Of a DNA stretch of 25,479 nt, positions 1 to 8,115 are shown in pieces (within the stretch, counting starts at the first letter, position 1; the number at the start of each line of letters is the position of its first letter). Under the pieces are notes generated by a model. It was not told the origin of the DNA, ran no database searches, and saw only the letters and a list, made by a program, of their open reading frames with translations. Source of the DNA: CAYLOP01 sp964385305. GTDB lineage: Bacteria; Chloroflexota; Anaerolineae; Anaerolineales; E44-bin32. The stretch spans positions 1 to 25,479 of the forward strand of contig CAYLOP010000030.1 in the NCBI GenBank assembly GCA_964385305.1, in the 5' to 3' direction. Position numbers and translations under genes: made by a program.

Positions 1-1
1 C

Positions 2-481
2 ACCTCCCACACTCAAATCCGGTGGCTGAACCATACCTTGGAGGGCGCAGTCGCCCTGTTGGTTTTGGGATTTGCCGTCTGGCCGGTTTTCCATCCCCAA
101 AAAGAAGCTGTCCTGACCGGGGAAGTTCCCTTCGAGTTTGATGAGTACCCGGTTTTCGATGAATATTTGTTGGATATTGCTCGGGCGATGATTATTGAGC
201 TGCCGGAAAATGCGGTGGTCTTAACCGATTGGGACGCGGTCTGGCCGTATTACTATGCTGCTCACATCGTGGAAGGGCGCACCGACCTGGTTTTCATAGA
301 AACCCATCCCGCTGACGATGTGGAGGGTATCGCTGATTCCTTAGTGGCGTATATTGCTGCAAATCTGGAGGATCATCCGGTTCTATTTCAAGAGCGCGAG
401 CCGACTTTGCTTGAAGCCGGATACACTTTCCACTCAACTCGATTTGGGTCAATCCGTCTGCTTCGGGTTCTTGATGAATGA
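2..481 (+). CDS. C-terminal end of a DUF2723-like membrane protein (partial)
   Basis: The reading frame is open to the left edge of the window, so only the C-terminal ~159 residues are seen and the true start lies outside. The visible part holds one hydrophobic segment (ALLVLGFAVWPVF, codons from about position 50) and then a soluble tail. The block LPENAVVLTDWDAVWPYYYA followed by GRTDLVFIE resembles the extracytoplasmic tail of DUF2723 (TMEM260/O-mannosyltransferase-like) multi-pass proteins, which are common in Chloroflexota and Bacteroidota. The role is probably lipid-linked glycosyl transfer at the membrane, but the catalytic N-terminal half is absent here, so the call rests on the tail alone. 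It ends with TGA 47 nt before the next gene and is probably not functionally connected with the sugar operon downstream. Confidence 0.55.
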   Translation, partial: TSHTQIRWLNHTLEGAVALLVLGFAVWPVFHPQKEAVLTGEVPFEFDEYPVFDEYLLDIARAMIIELPENAVVLTDWDAVWPYYYAAHIVEGRTDLVFIETHPADDVEGIADSLVAYIAANLEDHPVLFQEREPTLLEAGYTFHSTRFGSIRLLRVLDE

Positions 482-528
482 TCCATGATAGTAAATAATT
501 ATGGAAAATCAAATTGAGGTACGCAATC

Positions 529-1482
529 ATGCAACTCACCATTGGAAAACTGCGTGGTCTCCAGCAATGTGCAAGCTCTCGCGGTAGCTTCACATTCCTG
601 GCGCTGGACCACCGCCAGAACATACGCCGCGCCCTCAATCCCAAGAACCCCGACTCTGTCGCCGGCAGCGCGTTGACGGATTTCAAACTCGAAGCCGCCG
701 CCGCCCTCGCTGGTGATGCCACGGCCGTGCTGCTCGACCCTGAGTATTCCGCAGCGCAGGCCGTGGCCGCGGGTGTGATCCCCGGAAATGTCGGGCTTGT
801 AGTGGCTGTGGAAGCCACCGGCTACACCGGCGATCCTGCCGCCCGCCAGAGCAGCATTCTTCCCGGATGGAGCGTGGAAAAGGCCAAACGCATGGGTGCA
901 GATGCAATCAAGTTGCTGGTGTACTATCATCCAGATGCTGCCACCGCTTCCGAAATCGAAGCCTTAACCCGGCAAGTGGCGGACGAGTGTAGAAAGCATG
1001 ATCTTGGCCTGATGCTCGAACCGCTCTCCTATTCCCTCACTGGGGGAAAATTGACCTCCGATAAAAAACGCTCCGTGGTGGTCGAATCTGCCCGCAAATT
1101 GACCCCCCTCGGGGTGGATTTGCTTAAAGCTGAGTTCCCACTCGATACCAGCAACAGCGATGAAAGTGCCTGGGCTTCGGCGTGCGCCGAAGTTTCGGCG
1201 GCTTCTATTGCCCCCTGGATTTTGCTCTCCGCTGCGGCAGATTTCGAGACTTACCTGCGGCAGGTGACGGTTGCCTGTAACGCGGGCGCATCCGGCATCG
1301 CTGTTGGCCGCGCTGTCTGGAAGGAAGCCGTCACCATGAGCAGCCAGCAGCGCCTTGATTTCCTACGGACCACAGCTAAAGAGCGCCTCACCCGTCTTAA
1401 CGCCCTCTGTATGGCTCTCGCCAAACCCTTCACCGATTTCTATACTACCGAAGCGCCTTTCAATTGGTACAAAACCTACTAA
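529..1482 (+). CDS. LacD-like class I aldolase (tagatose-1,6-bisphosphate aldolase family)
   Basis: A 317-residue class I (Schiff-base) aldolase of the LacD family, whose known members cleave tagatose 1,6-bisphosphate to glyceraldehyde 3-phosphate and dihydroxyacetone phosphate in the cytoplasm. The N-terminal FLALDHRQNIRR block, the central DAIKLLVYYHPD strand and the VDLLKAEFPL strand are typical; Lys200 in the last one is the expected Schiff-base lysine. I chose ATG at 529 because a TTGAGGT Shine-Dalgarno lies at 514-520; an upstream in-frame TTG at 514 falls inside that site. It is first in a three-gene operon with a PfkB kinase (21-nt gap) and a GatZ-like protein. This pairing fits phosphorylation of tagatose 6-phosphate followed by aldol cleavage. 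Related family members act on sulfofructose phosphate or deoxy-sugar phosphates, so the exact substrate is unproven. Confidence 0.82.
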   Translation: MQLTIGKLRGLQQCASSRGSFTFLALDHRQNIRRALNPKNPDSVAGSALTDFKLEAAAALAGDATAVLLDPEYSAAQAVAAGVIPGNVGLVVAVEATGYTGDPAARQSSILPGWSVEKAKRMGADAIKLLVYYHPDAATASEIEALTRQVADECRKHDLGLMLEPLSYSLTGGKLTSDKKRSVVVESARKLTPLGVDLLKAEFPLDTSNSDESAWASACAEVSAASIAPWILLSAAADFETYLRQVTVACNAGASGIAVGRAVWKEAVTMSSQQRLDFLRTTAKERLTRLNALCMALAKPFTDFYTTEAPFNWYKTY

Positions 1483-1503
1483 CTAACGATCGGGTGAACG
1501 ACT

Positions 1504-2424
1504 ATGAGACTATTCGACGTTTTAGTTGCAGGCGAAATCAACCCTGACCTCATTCTCTTCGGTGATGTCGAACCGGCATTTGGGCAGGTGGAAAAACTGG
1601 TCGATACCGCCACCATGACCATCGGTTCGTCTTCGGTAATATTCGCCTGTGGCTCGGCGCGGCTCGGGCTGAAGGTTGTCTTCATCGGCGTGTGTGGTAA
1701 CGACGTTTTTGGCCGTTTCATGCTCGAGGAAATGCAAAATCGGAATGTAGATGTGAGCAATGTCATCGTCCGCCACGATGGACAAACCGGCTTGAGCGTG
1801 ATCCTGAATCAGGAATCAGACAGGGCGATATTGACTCACGCAGGCCTGATCGCCGCACTACAGGTGTCAGACATCTCTGACACGTTGCTTCGTCAGGCGC
1901 GGCACCTGCATGTGGCTTCATACTTCCTTCAAACTGCGCTTCAGCCTGATTTACCGGCTCTCTTTCGGCGAGCTCACGGACTTGGGCTGACAACTTCGCT
2001 CGATACCAATTACGATCCATCCGAGAAATGGATCGGTTTTGATGAACTACTTTCGGTCACGAATGTGCTCTTGTTGAACCAGAAGGAAGCGATTTCGCTT
2101 TCGGGAGAGTCGAATGTCAATTTGGCGGCGAGCAGTCTCGCGTTGAGGGTGGATGCGCTGGCGGTAAAACTGGGGGCGGCTGGAGCGATGGGAATCCGTG
2201 GCGGCCATAAGGTCAGTGTCCCTTCCATCCCTGTGAAAGTGGCCGATACGGTTGGTGCAGGTGATTCATTCGATGCGGGATATATCTATGGCTATTTGCA
2301 CGACTGGGAATTGGGGAAGTCTTTGAGATTAGCTTGTGCATGTGGCGCGTTATCCACACAAAAGACAGGGGGGACAGAAGGACAACCTACGCTTGATGAG
2401 GTGATGAAGTATGTACCTGGATGA
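1504..2424 (+). CDS. PfkB-family sugar (phosphate) kinase
   Basis: A 306-residue ribokinase/PfkB-superfamily kinase that transfers the ATP gamma-phosphate to a sugar or sugar phosphate. The N-terminal VAGEINPDLI strand, the glycine-rich substrate region near residues 41-66 and the C-terminal signature DTVGAGDSF (residues 248-256, catalytic base Asp254) are all present. Length is normal for the family. The gene follows the LacD-like aldolase by 21 nt and its 3' end overlaps the GatZ-like gene by 14 nt, so the three are almost certainly cotranslated. The context suggests a tagatose-6-phosphate kinase (LacC role), but 2-keto-3-deoxygluconate kinases, fructokinases and tagatose kinases share the fold and cannot be excluded from sequence alone. 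No KDG aldolase is seen in the window, which argues weakly against a KDG kinase role. Confidence 0.82.
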   Translation: MRLFDVLVAGEINPDLILFGDVEPAFGQVEKLVDTATMTIGSSSVIFACGSARLGLKVVFIGVCGNDVFGRFMLEEMQNRNVDVSNVIVRHDGQTGLSVILNQESDRAILTHAGLIAALQVSDISDTLLRQARHLHVASYFLQTALQPDLPALFRRAHGLGLTTSLDTNYDPSEKWIGFDELLSVTNVLLLNQKEAISLSGESNVNLAASSLALRVDALAVKLGAAGAMGIRGGHKVSVPSIPVKVADTVGAGDSFDAGYIYGYLHDWELGKSLRLACACGALSTQKTGGTEGQPTLDEVMKYVPG

Positions 2425-3661
2425 AATCGTGGCAGCGCAAAAACGTGGCGAAGCAAGAGGAATTGTGTCTGTTTGCTCAGCTCATCCATGGGTGTTGAGA
2501 GCCGCCCTGCAAGATGCCCCCGGCTCCTTGCTCATCGAAGCTACCTGTAATCAGGTCAATCAAATGGGCGGCTACACAGGCATGACGCCTGCGGAGTTTG
2601 TCCGTCACGTACGCGGGATCGCGAAAGAAAGTAATTGCCCCTTTGAATATATAATTCTGGGCGGCGATCACCTTGGGCCCTCCGTGTGGCAGAATGAAAA
2701 GGCCGAATCTGCTATGCAAAAAGCAGAAACGCTGGTCCGTAATTACGTCGAGGCAGGCTTCGTTAAAATCCATTTGGATTGCAGCATGCGCCTCGCGGAC
2801 GACCCCGAAAGTGCTTCTGATGTGGAACTCTCCGCTCGGCGGGCAGCAAGATTGGCCAGGGTAGCCGAGACATTTGGAAATGAGAATTTGCGCTATGTGA
2901 TCGGTACAGAAGTTCCCATCCCGGGTGGGGCGACGGACCACGAAGAAGGCGTATGTGTGACAAAAGTTGAAGACGCACAGCAGACCATCGAGGTCACGCG
3001 TGAAGCATTTCTTCGCCAGGGGCTTGAAGCAGCGTGGGAGCGGGTCGTCGCAGTTGTCGTCCAGCCAGGCGTAGAATTTGGCGATGATTTCATGCTCGAT
3101 TACCGACCCGAAGCCGCGCGCGAGCTGGTCCGCTATATCGAATCCGATCCGCAGCTGGTCTATGAAGCACATTCCACGGATTATCAAATGCCCCAGGCGT
3201 TGCAGAATCTCGTTCGCGATCATTTCGCGATCTTAAAAGTTGGCCCGGCATTGACCTTTGCCTTCCGTGAGGCGACCTTCGCGTTGGCGATGATGGAAAA
3301 CGAGCTTTTCCCTCCAGATGAGCGCTCCAACTTGATTTCCGTCCTGGACAAGGCTATGGTTTACCATCCTGAACATTGGGAGAAATACTATCATGGCACG
3401 CTGGAGCAGCAAGCTTATAAGCGTAAGTATAGTCTGAGCGATCGTGTCCGCTATTACTGGCCGAAGCCTGAGATTCAACGGGCATTTGACCATTTACTCA
3501 AGAATCTGGGGGGAAAGCCTTTACCGCTCTCACTGGTCAATCAATTCCTACCGATGGAATATGCCCATATCCGGGCGGGCAAATTGGATAACGATCCGCG
3601 GGAGGTAGTGAGGGATAAGATTGCAGGCGTGTTGGCTGATTACACATATGCTTGTGCATGA
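2411..3661 (+). CDS. GatZ/KbaZ-family protein (class II tagatose-bisphosphate aldolase non-catalytic subunit family)
   Basis: A 416-residue member of the GatZ/KbaZ/AgaZ family (COG4573). Diagnostic blocks are LLIEATCNQVNQMGGYTGM, the ILGGDHLGP strand, KIHLDCSMRLADDP, the IGTEVPIPGGA loop and VYEAHSTDYQ. In enterobacteria GatZ and KbaZ are described as stabilising partners of the class II aldolase GatY/KbaY. No GatY homologue is seen here; the operon's aldolase is class I LacD-like. Some members of this family from thermophilic bacteria have, from memory, been reported to epimerise fructose 6-phosphate and tagatose 6-phosphate at C4, which would fit an upstream role feeding the kinase and aldolase. 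Translation starts inside the end of the kinase gene (14-nt overlap), implying coupling. The operon ends here; an ~860-nt non-coding stretch follows. Confidence 0.8.
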   Translation: MYLDEIVAAQKRGEARGIVSVCSAHPWVLRAALQDAPGSLLIEATCNQVNQMGGYTGMTPAEFVRHVRGIAKESNCPFEYIILGGDHLGPSVWQNEKAESAMQKAETLVRNYVEAGFVKIHLDCSMRLADDPESASDVELSARRAARLARVAETFGNENLRYVIGTEVPIPGGATDHEEGVCVTKVEDAQQTIEVTREAFLRQGLEAAWERVVAVVVQPGVEFGDDFMLDYRPEAARELVRYIESDPQLVYEAHSTDYQMPQALQNLVRDHFAILKVGPALTFAFREATFALAMMENELFPPDERSNLISVLDKAMVYHPEHWEKYYHGTLEQQAYKRKYSLSDRVRYYWPKPEIQRAFDHLLKNLGGKPLPLSLVNQFLPMEYAHIRAGKLDNDPREVVRDKIAGVLADYTYACA

Positions 3662-3997
3662 TGTCCCTTCTCAGATGCCAACTGAAAACGACAACGAAAA
3701 GAGAGAAACCTTGTTTGGGTAGGATAATTAAAGTTGAATACTGTTATATTCGTTGGTTCAACTCGCAGGTGCAGCGCCGAAGAATGAAAGAGATGATATT
3801 GAAGTTCCTGTTCTATACCTCGAGTGCGCTTGCTAGGTTGACTTTCTGCGTGTAGGATAATTGCATCGAACGCTCGCTGGGTTCCAAGTAGTCGAAAAAC
3901 ATAAGGCCACCCTTGGAGCACCAGACTGACGGTCCAAGGTCCCTGTTTTCGAATTCGAACTCACATCGCACCGTAGCCATGGCGAGGTGTAACCTGA

Positions 3998-4050
3998 AGG
4001 TCCTCAGCCGCCGTTCGCACCGGAAGGTCTTACCGGTGTTCGTCCCGGGA
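3998..4050 (+). repeat. Direct repeat, copy 1 (tRNA-like element)
   Basis: This 53-nt segment recurs in the same orientation at 25425-25477, 21.4 kb away, with about six mismatches. The first 21 nt are identical in both. The following hairpin is conserved with compensating changes: stem CACCGG/CCGGTG here versus CGCCTG/CAGGTG in the other copy, around a nearly identical loop (AAGGTCTTA versus ATGGTCTTA). Covariation suggests that the structure was once under selection, as in a tRNA long variable arm or a small RNA. A tRNA-like 3' end and terminator follow this copy. Confidence 0.7.
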
Positions 4051-4092
4051 GCGAAGCGAGACGGGATTCGAATCCAAGCCCTGCTACCTAAT

Positions 4093-4115
4093 GGCACACG
4101 GAAGGGTGCCTTTTT
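4093..4115 (+). terminator. Rho-independent terminator after tRNA-like 3' end
   Basis: GGCAC (4093-4097) pairs with GTGCC (4106-4110) and is followed by five Ts and a pyrimidine-rich tract. It lies directly downstream of a GCTACCTA sequence that looks like a tRNA acceptor end, the same arrangement as at 25231-25271. Confidence 0.55.
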
Positions 4116-4525
4116 CCTTCTAAGTCCTCGTGTTTCGGAGTAGAACCAACGATCTGGGGATCCTGTGTTCGAATCCCCACGCAGCTACCTAGAAACGCCT
4201 TAAAGGACATATTTCGAGCTTTCTAAGAATATCGTTTCTGGAGTAATCATGAAGCCAGTTGGATGTTGTTTGTAGGATTATGTCTGTGATCCCTATTAAG
4301 TGAACTTGCAGGTAATTGCATGTTGAAGGAGAACGCTATAAGTGCAAGCTTTGATTTCTATGGCTGTCATCTTCTCAACAACATTAATTCCAGTAAAAAT
4401 GCAGTAATTTGATATTGATGTTTAATTCTAAGTATTGAAACATCGGTACAGGCGGGGCAATATGAAGTTTAGATGCTTCATCCTGTGATTCTTATCTTGA
4501 GCTTTAGCAAACAATCCACTGAGTG

Positions 4526-4948
4526 TTCCTCGCCAGCGAATTCGCCTGCAATCTAAAACCGTTGCTAGATCGTTTTGGAGCAGACTCATGCTTGACACTG
4601 GTTCTTTTCAGCCTTGATGAGACAGCCTATGCCCGTGAGTTAGCTCCCATAGCTGGTCACTACCTAGCTCTCAAACTTGGCCCTCCATGGTTGTTTCGTA
4701 ATTCGCTCAATGGGTTGCATCGTTATTTCGACCGGGTCATGGAGACCACGGGGATCTACAACACAGCTGGGTTCGATGATGATATACGAGCCTTTCCCTC
4801 CGTCCCTGCCCGGCATGATCTCTGGCGGCGATAGGCCTGTGATTGGATTGCTGGTCTACTCATCCGTCATGTCATCGACGAAGTTGATGCCCACCATATA
4901 GTTCATCTTCTGGCGTATAATCTTGCTGAAGATGCCCAAAACCTCTAA
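4526..4948 (+). pseudogene. uxaC: 3' remnant of a uxaC-like glucuronate isomerase gene
   Basis: Reading from about 4526 the translation aligns along its whole length with the C-terminal ~140 residues of the intact UxaC at 20492-21877: LVLFSLDETAYARELAPIAG matches LILFTLDETSYSRELATLAG, and ETTGIYNTAGFDDDIRAF matches ETAGIYNTVGFNDDTRAF. An in-frame TAG at 4832-4834 interrupts it, but the homologous frame continues (DWIAGLLIRHVID) to a TAA at 4946-4948 at the same place as the intact gene's end. The N-terminal ~320 residues, including the metal-binding HxH, are missing, and a stop lies just upstream at 4520-4522. It is therefore a dead fragment. Its stop lies 10 nt before the start of uxaE, so the ancestral order was uxaC-uxaE. 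Confidence 0.9.
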
Positions 4949-4958
4949 GGATGCGTTC

Positions 4959-6374
4959 ATGCAAATTTATCCGAAATCCGCCCTCCAGTATGAGAAAACA
5001 AAATATTCTTTAGCCTTTGATGAGCGTTCTTTGCAGAAATTTCTCCTCATTGAGGGAGACTATTCAACATTCCAAGGGGAGTATCAATCTGGGGTTTGCC
5101 AATGTCCTCTGACTCCGGAAAACGCGGATGCGCTGAGAGCACGTCTGCCCTGGTTGAATCCCGTTCCGTTGGGATTAGCTACCTCCTTCGGCTTTGGGGA
5201 CCGTTTGGGCATTGCCACTCCGGGGCATGTCGCTGCGGTAAAAGGTACGGGGATCGCGCCCATCTTTGCACAGCAATCTGTGCGTGAGAATGTTCGCACC
5301 GGACGAAATCCGCAAATCGTTCTAGACGATGCTATGTGGAGCCTCTTCGAGATGGGTTGGCGCGAACCTTGGGGTGCGGATGCCGATCATGTAAAGAATG
5401 TCGAGGATTTATCTCACTTCATTGCAGCCGGATATTCTTTCTATACCATTGACCCCAATGAATACGTCGATGACGATGCGCATGCTGATTCAATAGATAT
5501 TTTGAGAGAGAAGCTCGCAGATTTTCCTTGGGATACGCTAAAGATTTCCTTGGAAGGACTGAAGCGGATTTATCTAGAGAGTGCGATCCGGGCGGAAGGG
5601 TACCTCGTTGAATTCCAAGAGGAATCGCTTCTGCGGGCTGTGGTCAAATTTGGTCGGGCAATAGCTCATATCAAGACATTATCCGATTATCTCGTTCAAA
5701 ATGTCAACGAATTTGATCTGGAAGCATCGGTGGATGAAACGGATACTCCAACAACCATCCTGGAGCATTATTTCATTGCCAGTGAGTTACGGCGTTTGGA
5801 TGTGCCATTTGTGAGTCTGGCACCGCGATTCATTGGCAGCTTTCAGAAGGGAGTTGACTACATCGGTGATATAAAGACTTTCGATGCTGAACTACAACAC
5901 CATGTGGCTGTGATGCGCCACATCGGTGGGTATAAACTCAGTGTGCACACCGGTTCGGATAAGTTGAGCATTTATCCAAGCATTGCAAAACAAACCTGTA
6001 ACCTAGTACATGTCAAGACAGCAGGGACCAGTTACTTGGAGTGTCTGCGCGTAATTGCTAGTGTGGATAAGCCTTTCTTTCGTGAGATCTTAGATTTTGC
6101 TCGATCTCGCTATGAAATGGATCGGGCCACTTATTATCTTTTTGGAACAATCGACAAAGTCCCTCCTTCAAATGCGCTGAGAGATGATGAGTTGCCCGGT
6201 CTGTTAGAACAATTTGACGCCAGGCAGGTGCTGCATGTAACCTTCGGTTCCGTAGTGGATCATTATAAAGAACGTTTGATGGATGTGCTCACTGCCAACC
6301 TCGAGGTTTATCACAAGCACCTCCAAAGACATTTCAAGCGCCATTTGGAGCCATTTATGGTGAAATATCCATAA
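4959..6374 (+). CDS. uxaE: Tagaturonate 3-epimerase... family UxaE (D-tagaturonate to D-fructuronate epimerase)
   Basis: A 471-residue protein of the UxaE family, first characterised in Thermotoga maritima, which interconverts D-tagaturonate and D-fructuronate and so merges galacturonate and glucuronate catabolism without the UxaB/UxaA branch. Characteristic blocks are TSFGFGDRLGIATPGHVAAV, WGADADHVKN (His144 a likely metal ligand) and VHTGSDKLSIYP (His330). I chose ATG 4959 because AAGGA at 4947-4951 sits 7 nt upstream; the longer frame from 4923 runs through the end of the uxaC remnant and is not needed. It is followed after 27 nt by the mannonate oxidoreductase gene, consistent with an operon. 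Members of this family have also been reported as sugar C4-epimerases, so side activities are possible, but the gene neighbours support the hexuronate role. Confidence 0.87.
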   Translation: MQIYPKSALQYEKTKYSLAFDERSLQKFLLIEGDYSTFQGEYQSGVCQCPLTPENADALRARLPWLNPVPLGLATSFGFGDRLGIATPGHVAAVKGTGIAPIFAQQSVRENVRTGRNPQIVLDDAMWSLFEMGWREPWGADADHVKNVEDLSHFIAAGYSFYTIDPNEYVDDDAHADSIDILREKLADFPWDTLKISLEGLKRIYLESAIRAEGYLVEFQEESLLRAVVKFGRAIAHIKTLSDYLVQNVNEFDLEASVDETDTPTTILEHYFIASELRRLDVPFVSLAPRFIGSFQKGVDYIGDIKTFDAELQHHVAVMRHIGGYKLSVHTGSDKLSIYPSIAKQTCNLVHVKTAGTSYLECLRVIASVDKPFFREILDFARSRYEMDRATYYLFGTIDKVPPSNALRDDELPGLLEQFDARQVLHVTFGSVVDHYKERLMDVLTANLEVYHKHLQRHFKRHLEPFMVKYP

Positions 6375-6401
6375 GCGTTACATCGATAATAGGTGGTGTA
6401 T

Positions 6402-7235
6402 ATGAACATAAATTCTCCTTCCCAACTTTTCGATTTGCGGGATTCCATCGCTGTGGTGACAGGAGGAGCTGGAGTCCTATGCAGTGTTATGGGCAAAGCT
6501 TTGGGGAACGCGGGCGTAAAAGTAGCTGTATTGGATATCTTACCTGATGCAGCTGATCGCGTTGTTAAGGATATTGTAAGGGATGAAGGGGTAGCCATCG
6601 CTGTCCAGTGTGATGTCTTGGATAAAACCGACATTAAAAAGGCAGCTGATATCATTTTAGAAGAATATGGACGTGTGGACATTCTGATAAATGGAGCCGG
6701 AGGAAACAAACGAGAAGCCACGACCAGTCCAGAAAAGGAATTCTTCGATTTACCTGCGGACGCTATTCAATGGGTTTTCAATCTGAATTTCTTGGGCACA
6801 CTGCTCCCCTGCCAAGTGTTCGGTAAAATGATGGTTGAGCAAGGTGCGGGTGTTATACTCAATCTGTCCTCGATGAATGCGTTTCAGCCCCTGACACGTA
6901 TACCAGCTTACTCTGGTGCAAAAGCTGCAGTAAGTAATTTTACCCAATGGCTTGCAGTACACATGGCCCAGGAATATTCGCCGAATATTCGGGTTAATGC
7001 ATTGGCACCAGGCTTTTTCTTGACGGAGCAAAACCGTTTCTTGTTAACAAATCCCGAAACCGGGGATTTGACAGAACGTGGCCAAACCATCATCAACCAT
7101 ACACCGCAAGCCCGTTTTGGTGAGGCGAAGGATTTGCTCGGTGCAATGTTCTGGTTGCTCTCTCCAGCATCGGAATTCGTCACAGGAATCGTTGTACCCG
7201 TGGATGGTGGTTTCTCGGCCTTTAGCGGTGTTTAA
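6402..7235 (+). CDS. SDR-family D-mannonate oxidoreductase (fructuronate reductase)
   Basis: A 277-residue short-chain dehydrogenase/reductase resembling the mannonate-reductase SDR subgroup, which reduces D-fructuronate to D-mannonate with NAD(P)H in place of the long-chain UxuB. The nucleotide-binding TGGAGVLC (residues 20-27), the LINGAGGNKRE block, the catalytic Ser of NLSSMNAF and the YSGAK active-site pair are present, as is the C-terminal VPVDGGFSAFSGV. The last glycine of the usual TGGxGVLG is Cys27 here. ATG 6402 follows an AGGTGG site at 6391-6396. It lies directly downstream of uxaE, so its substrate is very likely fructuronate. Gluconate 5-dehydrogenase-type SDRs are the nearest alternative. 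A fragment of a second copy of this gene's 3' end is found at about 21994-22028. Confidence 0.8.
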   Translation: MNINSPSQLFDLRDSIAVVTGGAGVLCSVMGKALGNAGVKVAVLDILPDAADRVVKDIVRDEGVAIAVQCDVLDKTDIKKAADIILEEYGRVDILINGAGGNKREATTSPEKEFFDLPADAIQWVFNLNFLGTLLPCQVFGKMMVEQGAGVILNLSSMNAFQPLTRIPAYSGAKAAVSNFTQWLAVHMAQEYSPNIRVNALAPGFFLTEQNRFLLTNPETGDLTERGQTIINHTPQARFGEAKDLLGAMFWLLSPASEFVTGIVVPVDGGFSAFSGV

Positions 7236-7274
7236 CACCAGATACCAACAACAGCATCTCTGCTTAAAACCTCT

Positions 7275-7417
7275 GCCTAGCGCGATCATAAAAATGAGGC
7301 ACTGGAAGGCGAGTTACTTAACGAATGAAGAGCCTTATGATCGATGTTCGAGTTGACGAGAGATTGCTCTACGTTTCCACGGCTGGGGAGATTTTGTACA
7401 GGTTGAAGGCATCTTAA
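7275..7417 (+). pseudogene. 3' remnant of a LarA-like gene
   Basis: The frame ending in TAA at 7415-7417 reads MIDVRVDERLLYVSTAGEI then LYRLKAS, matching the C-terminus of the intact LarA-like protein at 22076-23365 (INVEVWRNREQHGILYVPKA, GEMLYRVKSRP). Upstream, in another frame, ASYLTNEEP looks like its GYLDPAG, implying a frameshift near 7335; the match before that is weak. About 26 codons are convincing. The remnant's stop overlaps the gntK start (TAATG), so the ancestral larA was translationally coupled to gntK. Confidence 0.75.
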
Positions 7418-7926
7418 TGGGCAAGGATTCACCTCAAACCATCATCTTGATGGGTGTATCGGGTTGCGGGAAGACCACCGTAGGGAAGAGGTTGTCACAG
7501 GCTTTGGGATGGCCTTTCATCGACGGGGATGATTTTCATCCAACTGAAAACATAGCCAAGATGTCAAGGGGAATTCCCCTGAATGATGGTGACCGTGGAC
7601 CCTGGCTAGCAAAACTACATGATTTAGTTGCAGACTATTTGCAGTCAGGCAAGTCGATGATCCTGGCTTGCTCAGCGCTCAGGCAGAAATATCGCGATCA
7701 GCTTAAAGAGGGAAATCCAGGCACTTTAGTTGTCTATCTTAAGGGGGATCTTGATCTGATTTTTAGGCGTATAGCTACCCGTGAGGACCACTATATGAAG
7801 GCTAAGATGTTACGGAGCCAGTTTGACACTCTGGAAGAGCCTGCTGATGCTATAACAGTTGATATCGATAAAAGCCTCGAAGAAATTGTGGAAGAAATAA
7901 TTATTTACAAAGATTCTGGGAAGTAG
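7417..7926 (+). CDS. gntK: Gluconokinase
   Basis: A 169-residue P-loop kinase of the GntK/IdnK type that phosphorylates D-gluconate to 6-phosphogluconate. The Walker A motif GVSGCGKT (residues 13-20), the DGDDFHP substrate loop, the ENIAKMSRGIPLNDGDRGPW block and ACSALRQKYRDQL are all diagnostic, and the length is close to the usual ~175 residues. Its start overlaps the stop of the larA remnant in TAATG, so it used to be coupled to a LarA-like gene. In this window its product is the substrate of the 6-phosphogluconate dehydrogenase at 23407-24873. It is the last plus-strand gene before a convergent minus-strand operon. Confidence 0.92.
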   Translation: MGKDSPQTIILMGVSGCGKTTVGKRLSQALGWPFIDGDDFHPTENIAKMSRGIPLNDGDRGPWLAKLHDLVADYLQSGKSMILACSALRQKYRDQLKEGNPGTLVVYLKGDLDLIFRRIATREDHYMKAKMLRSQFDTLEEPADAITVDIDKSLEEIVEEIIIYKDSGK

Positions 7927-8004
7927 ATTTGAGTAGCAGCGAGGAAGGTCGAAAACAGGCCGCGTTGAGCAACGCCCCCGCACTCGCAGAAATTACAGCA
8001 TTTG

Positions 8005-8025
8005 GGGAGGAATTCTTTTCCTCCC
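8005..8025. terminator. Bidirectional terminator-like hairpin between convergent genes
   Basis: GGGAGGAA (8005-8012) pairs perfectly with TTCCTCCC (8018-8025) around a 5-nt loop. It lies between the convergent gntK and dppF genes. The following TTCTC tract is only weakly U-rich. The rest of 7927-8115 shows no gene. Confidence 0.5.
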
Positions 8026-8115
8026 TTCTCCGCATAGGCAGACCTGACTGGGTTAGATTTTGTGGGTAGATAGAACTGGGTAATGACCGTTCTGCTTCGT
8101 AACAATGACGTTTTT

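Larger units (their letters stand above)
3662..4522. other. Non-coding region with degenerate tRNA-like sequence
   Basis: I find no convincing gene in this 861-nt stretch. Positions 3662-3880 show nothing but a short direct repeat (GTAGGATAATT at 3719 and 3853). Between about 3905 and 4195 there are several tRNA-like scraps on the plus strand: a GCACCAGACTGACGGTCC anticodon-arm-like piece followed by TTTTCGAATTCGAAC (3917-3960), a T-loop-like GATTCGAATCC with a GCTACCTA end and terminator (4063-4115), and a TGTTCGAATCCCC segment with another GCTACCTA end (4164-4192). None folds into a full cloverleaf, so I read them as decayed tRNA genes or tRNA-derived repeats. Positions 4200-4522 are AT-rich with nothing recognisable. 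Confidence 0.5.

Noticed and set aside
499..930. Long minus-strand frames opposite the LacD-like gene
   Set aside because: They are shadows of a clearly recognised plus-strand enzyme and carry no recognisable domain.
3905..4195. Functional tRNA genes
   Set aside because: T-loop-like and acceptor-like pieces are present but no segment gives four paired stems with a plausible anticodon arm.
4523..4834. A 103-codon open frame that could be called a small gene
   Set aside because: It is the C-terminal part of UxaC ended by an in-frame TAG, with homology continuing past the stop; it is a pseudogene fragment.
7927..8115. Left boundary attachment site of the inserted block
   Set aside because: I see only a terminator-like hairpin; no repeat matching the 20381 junction could be found by eye.
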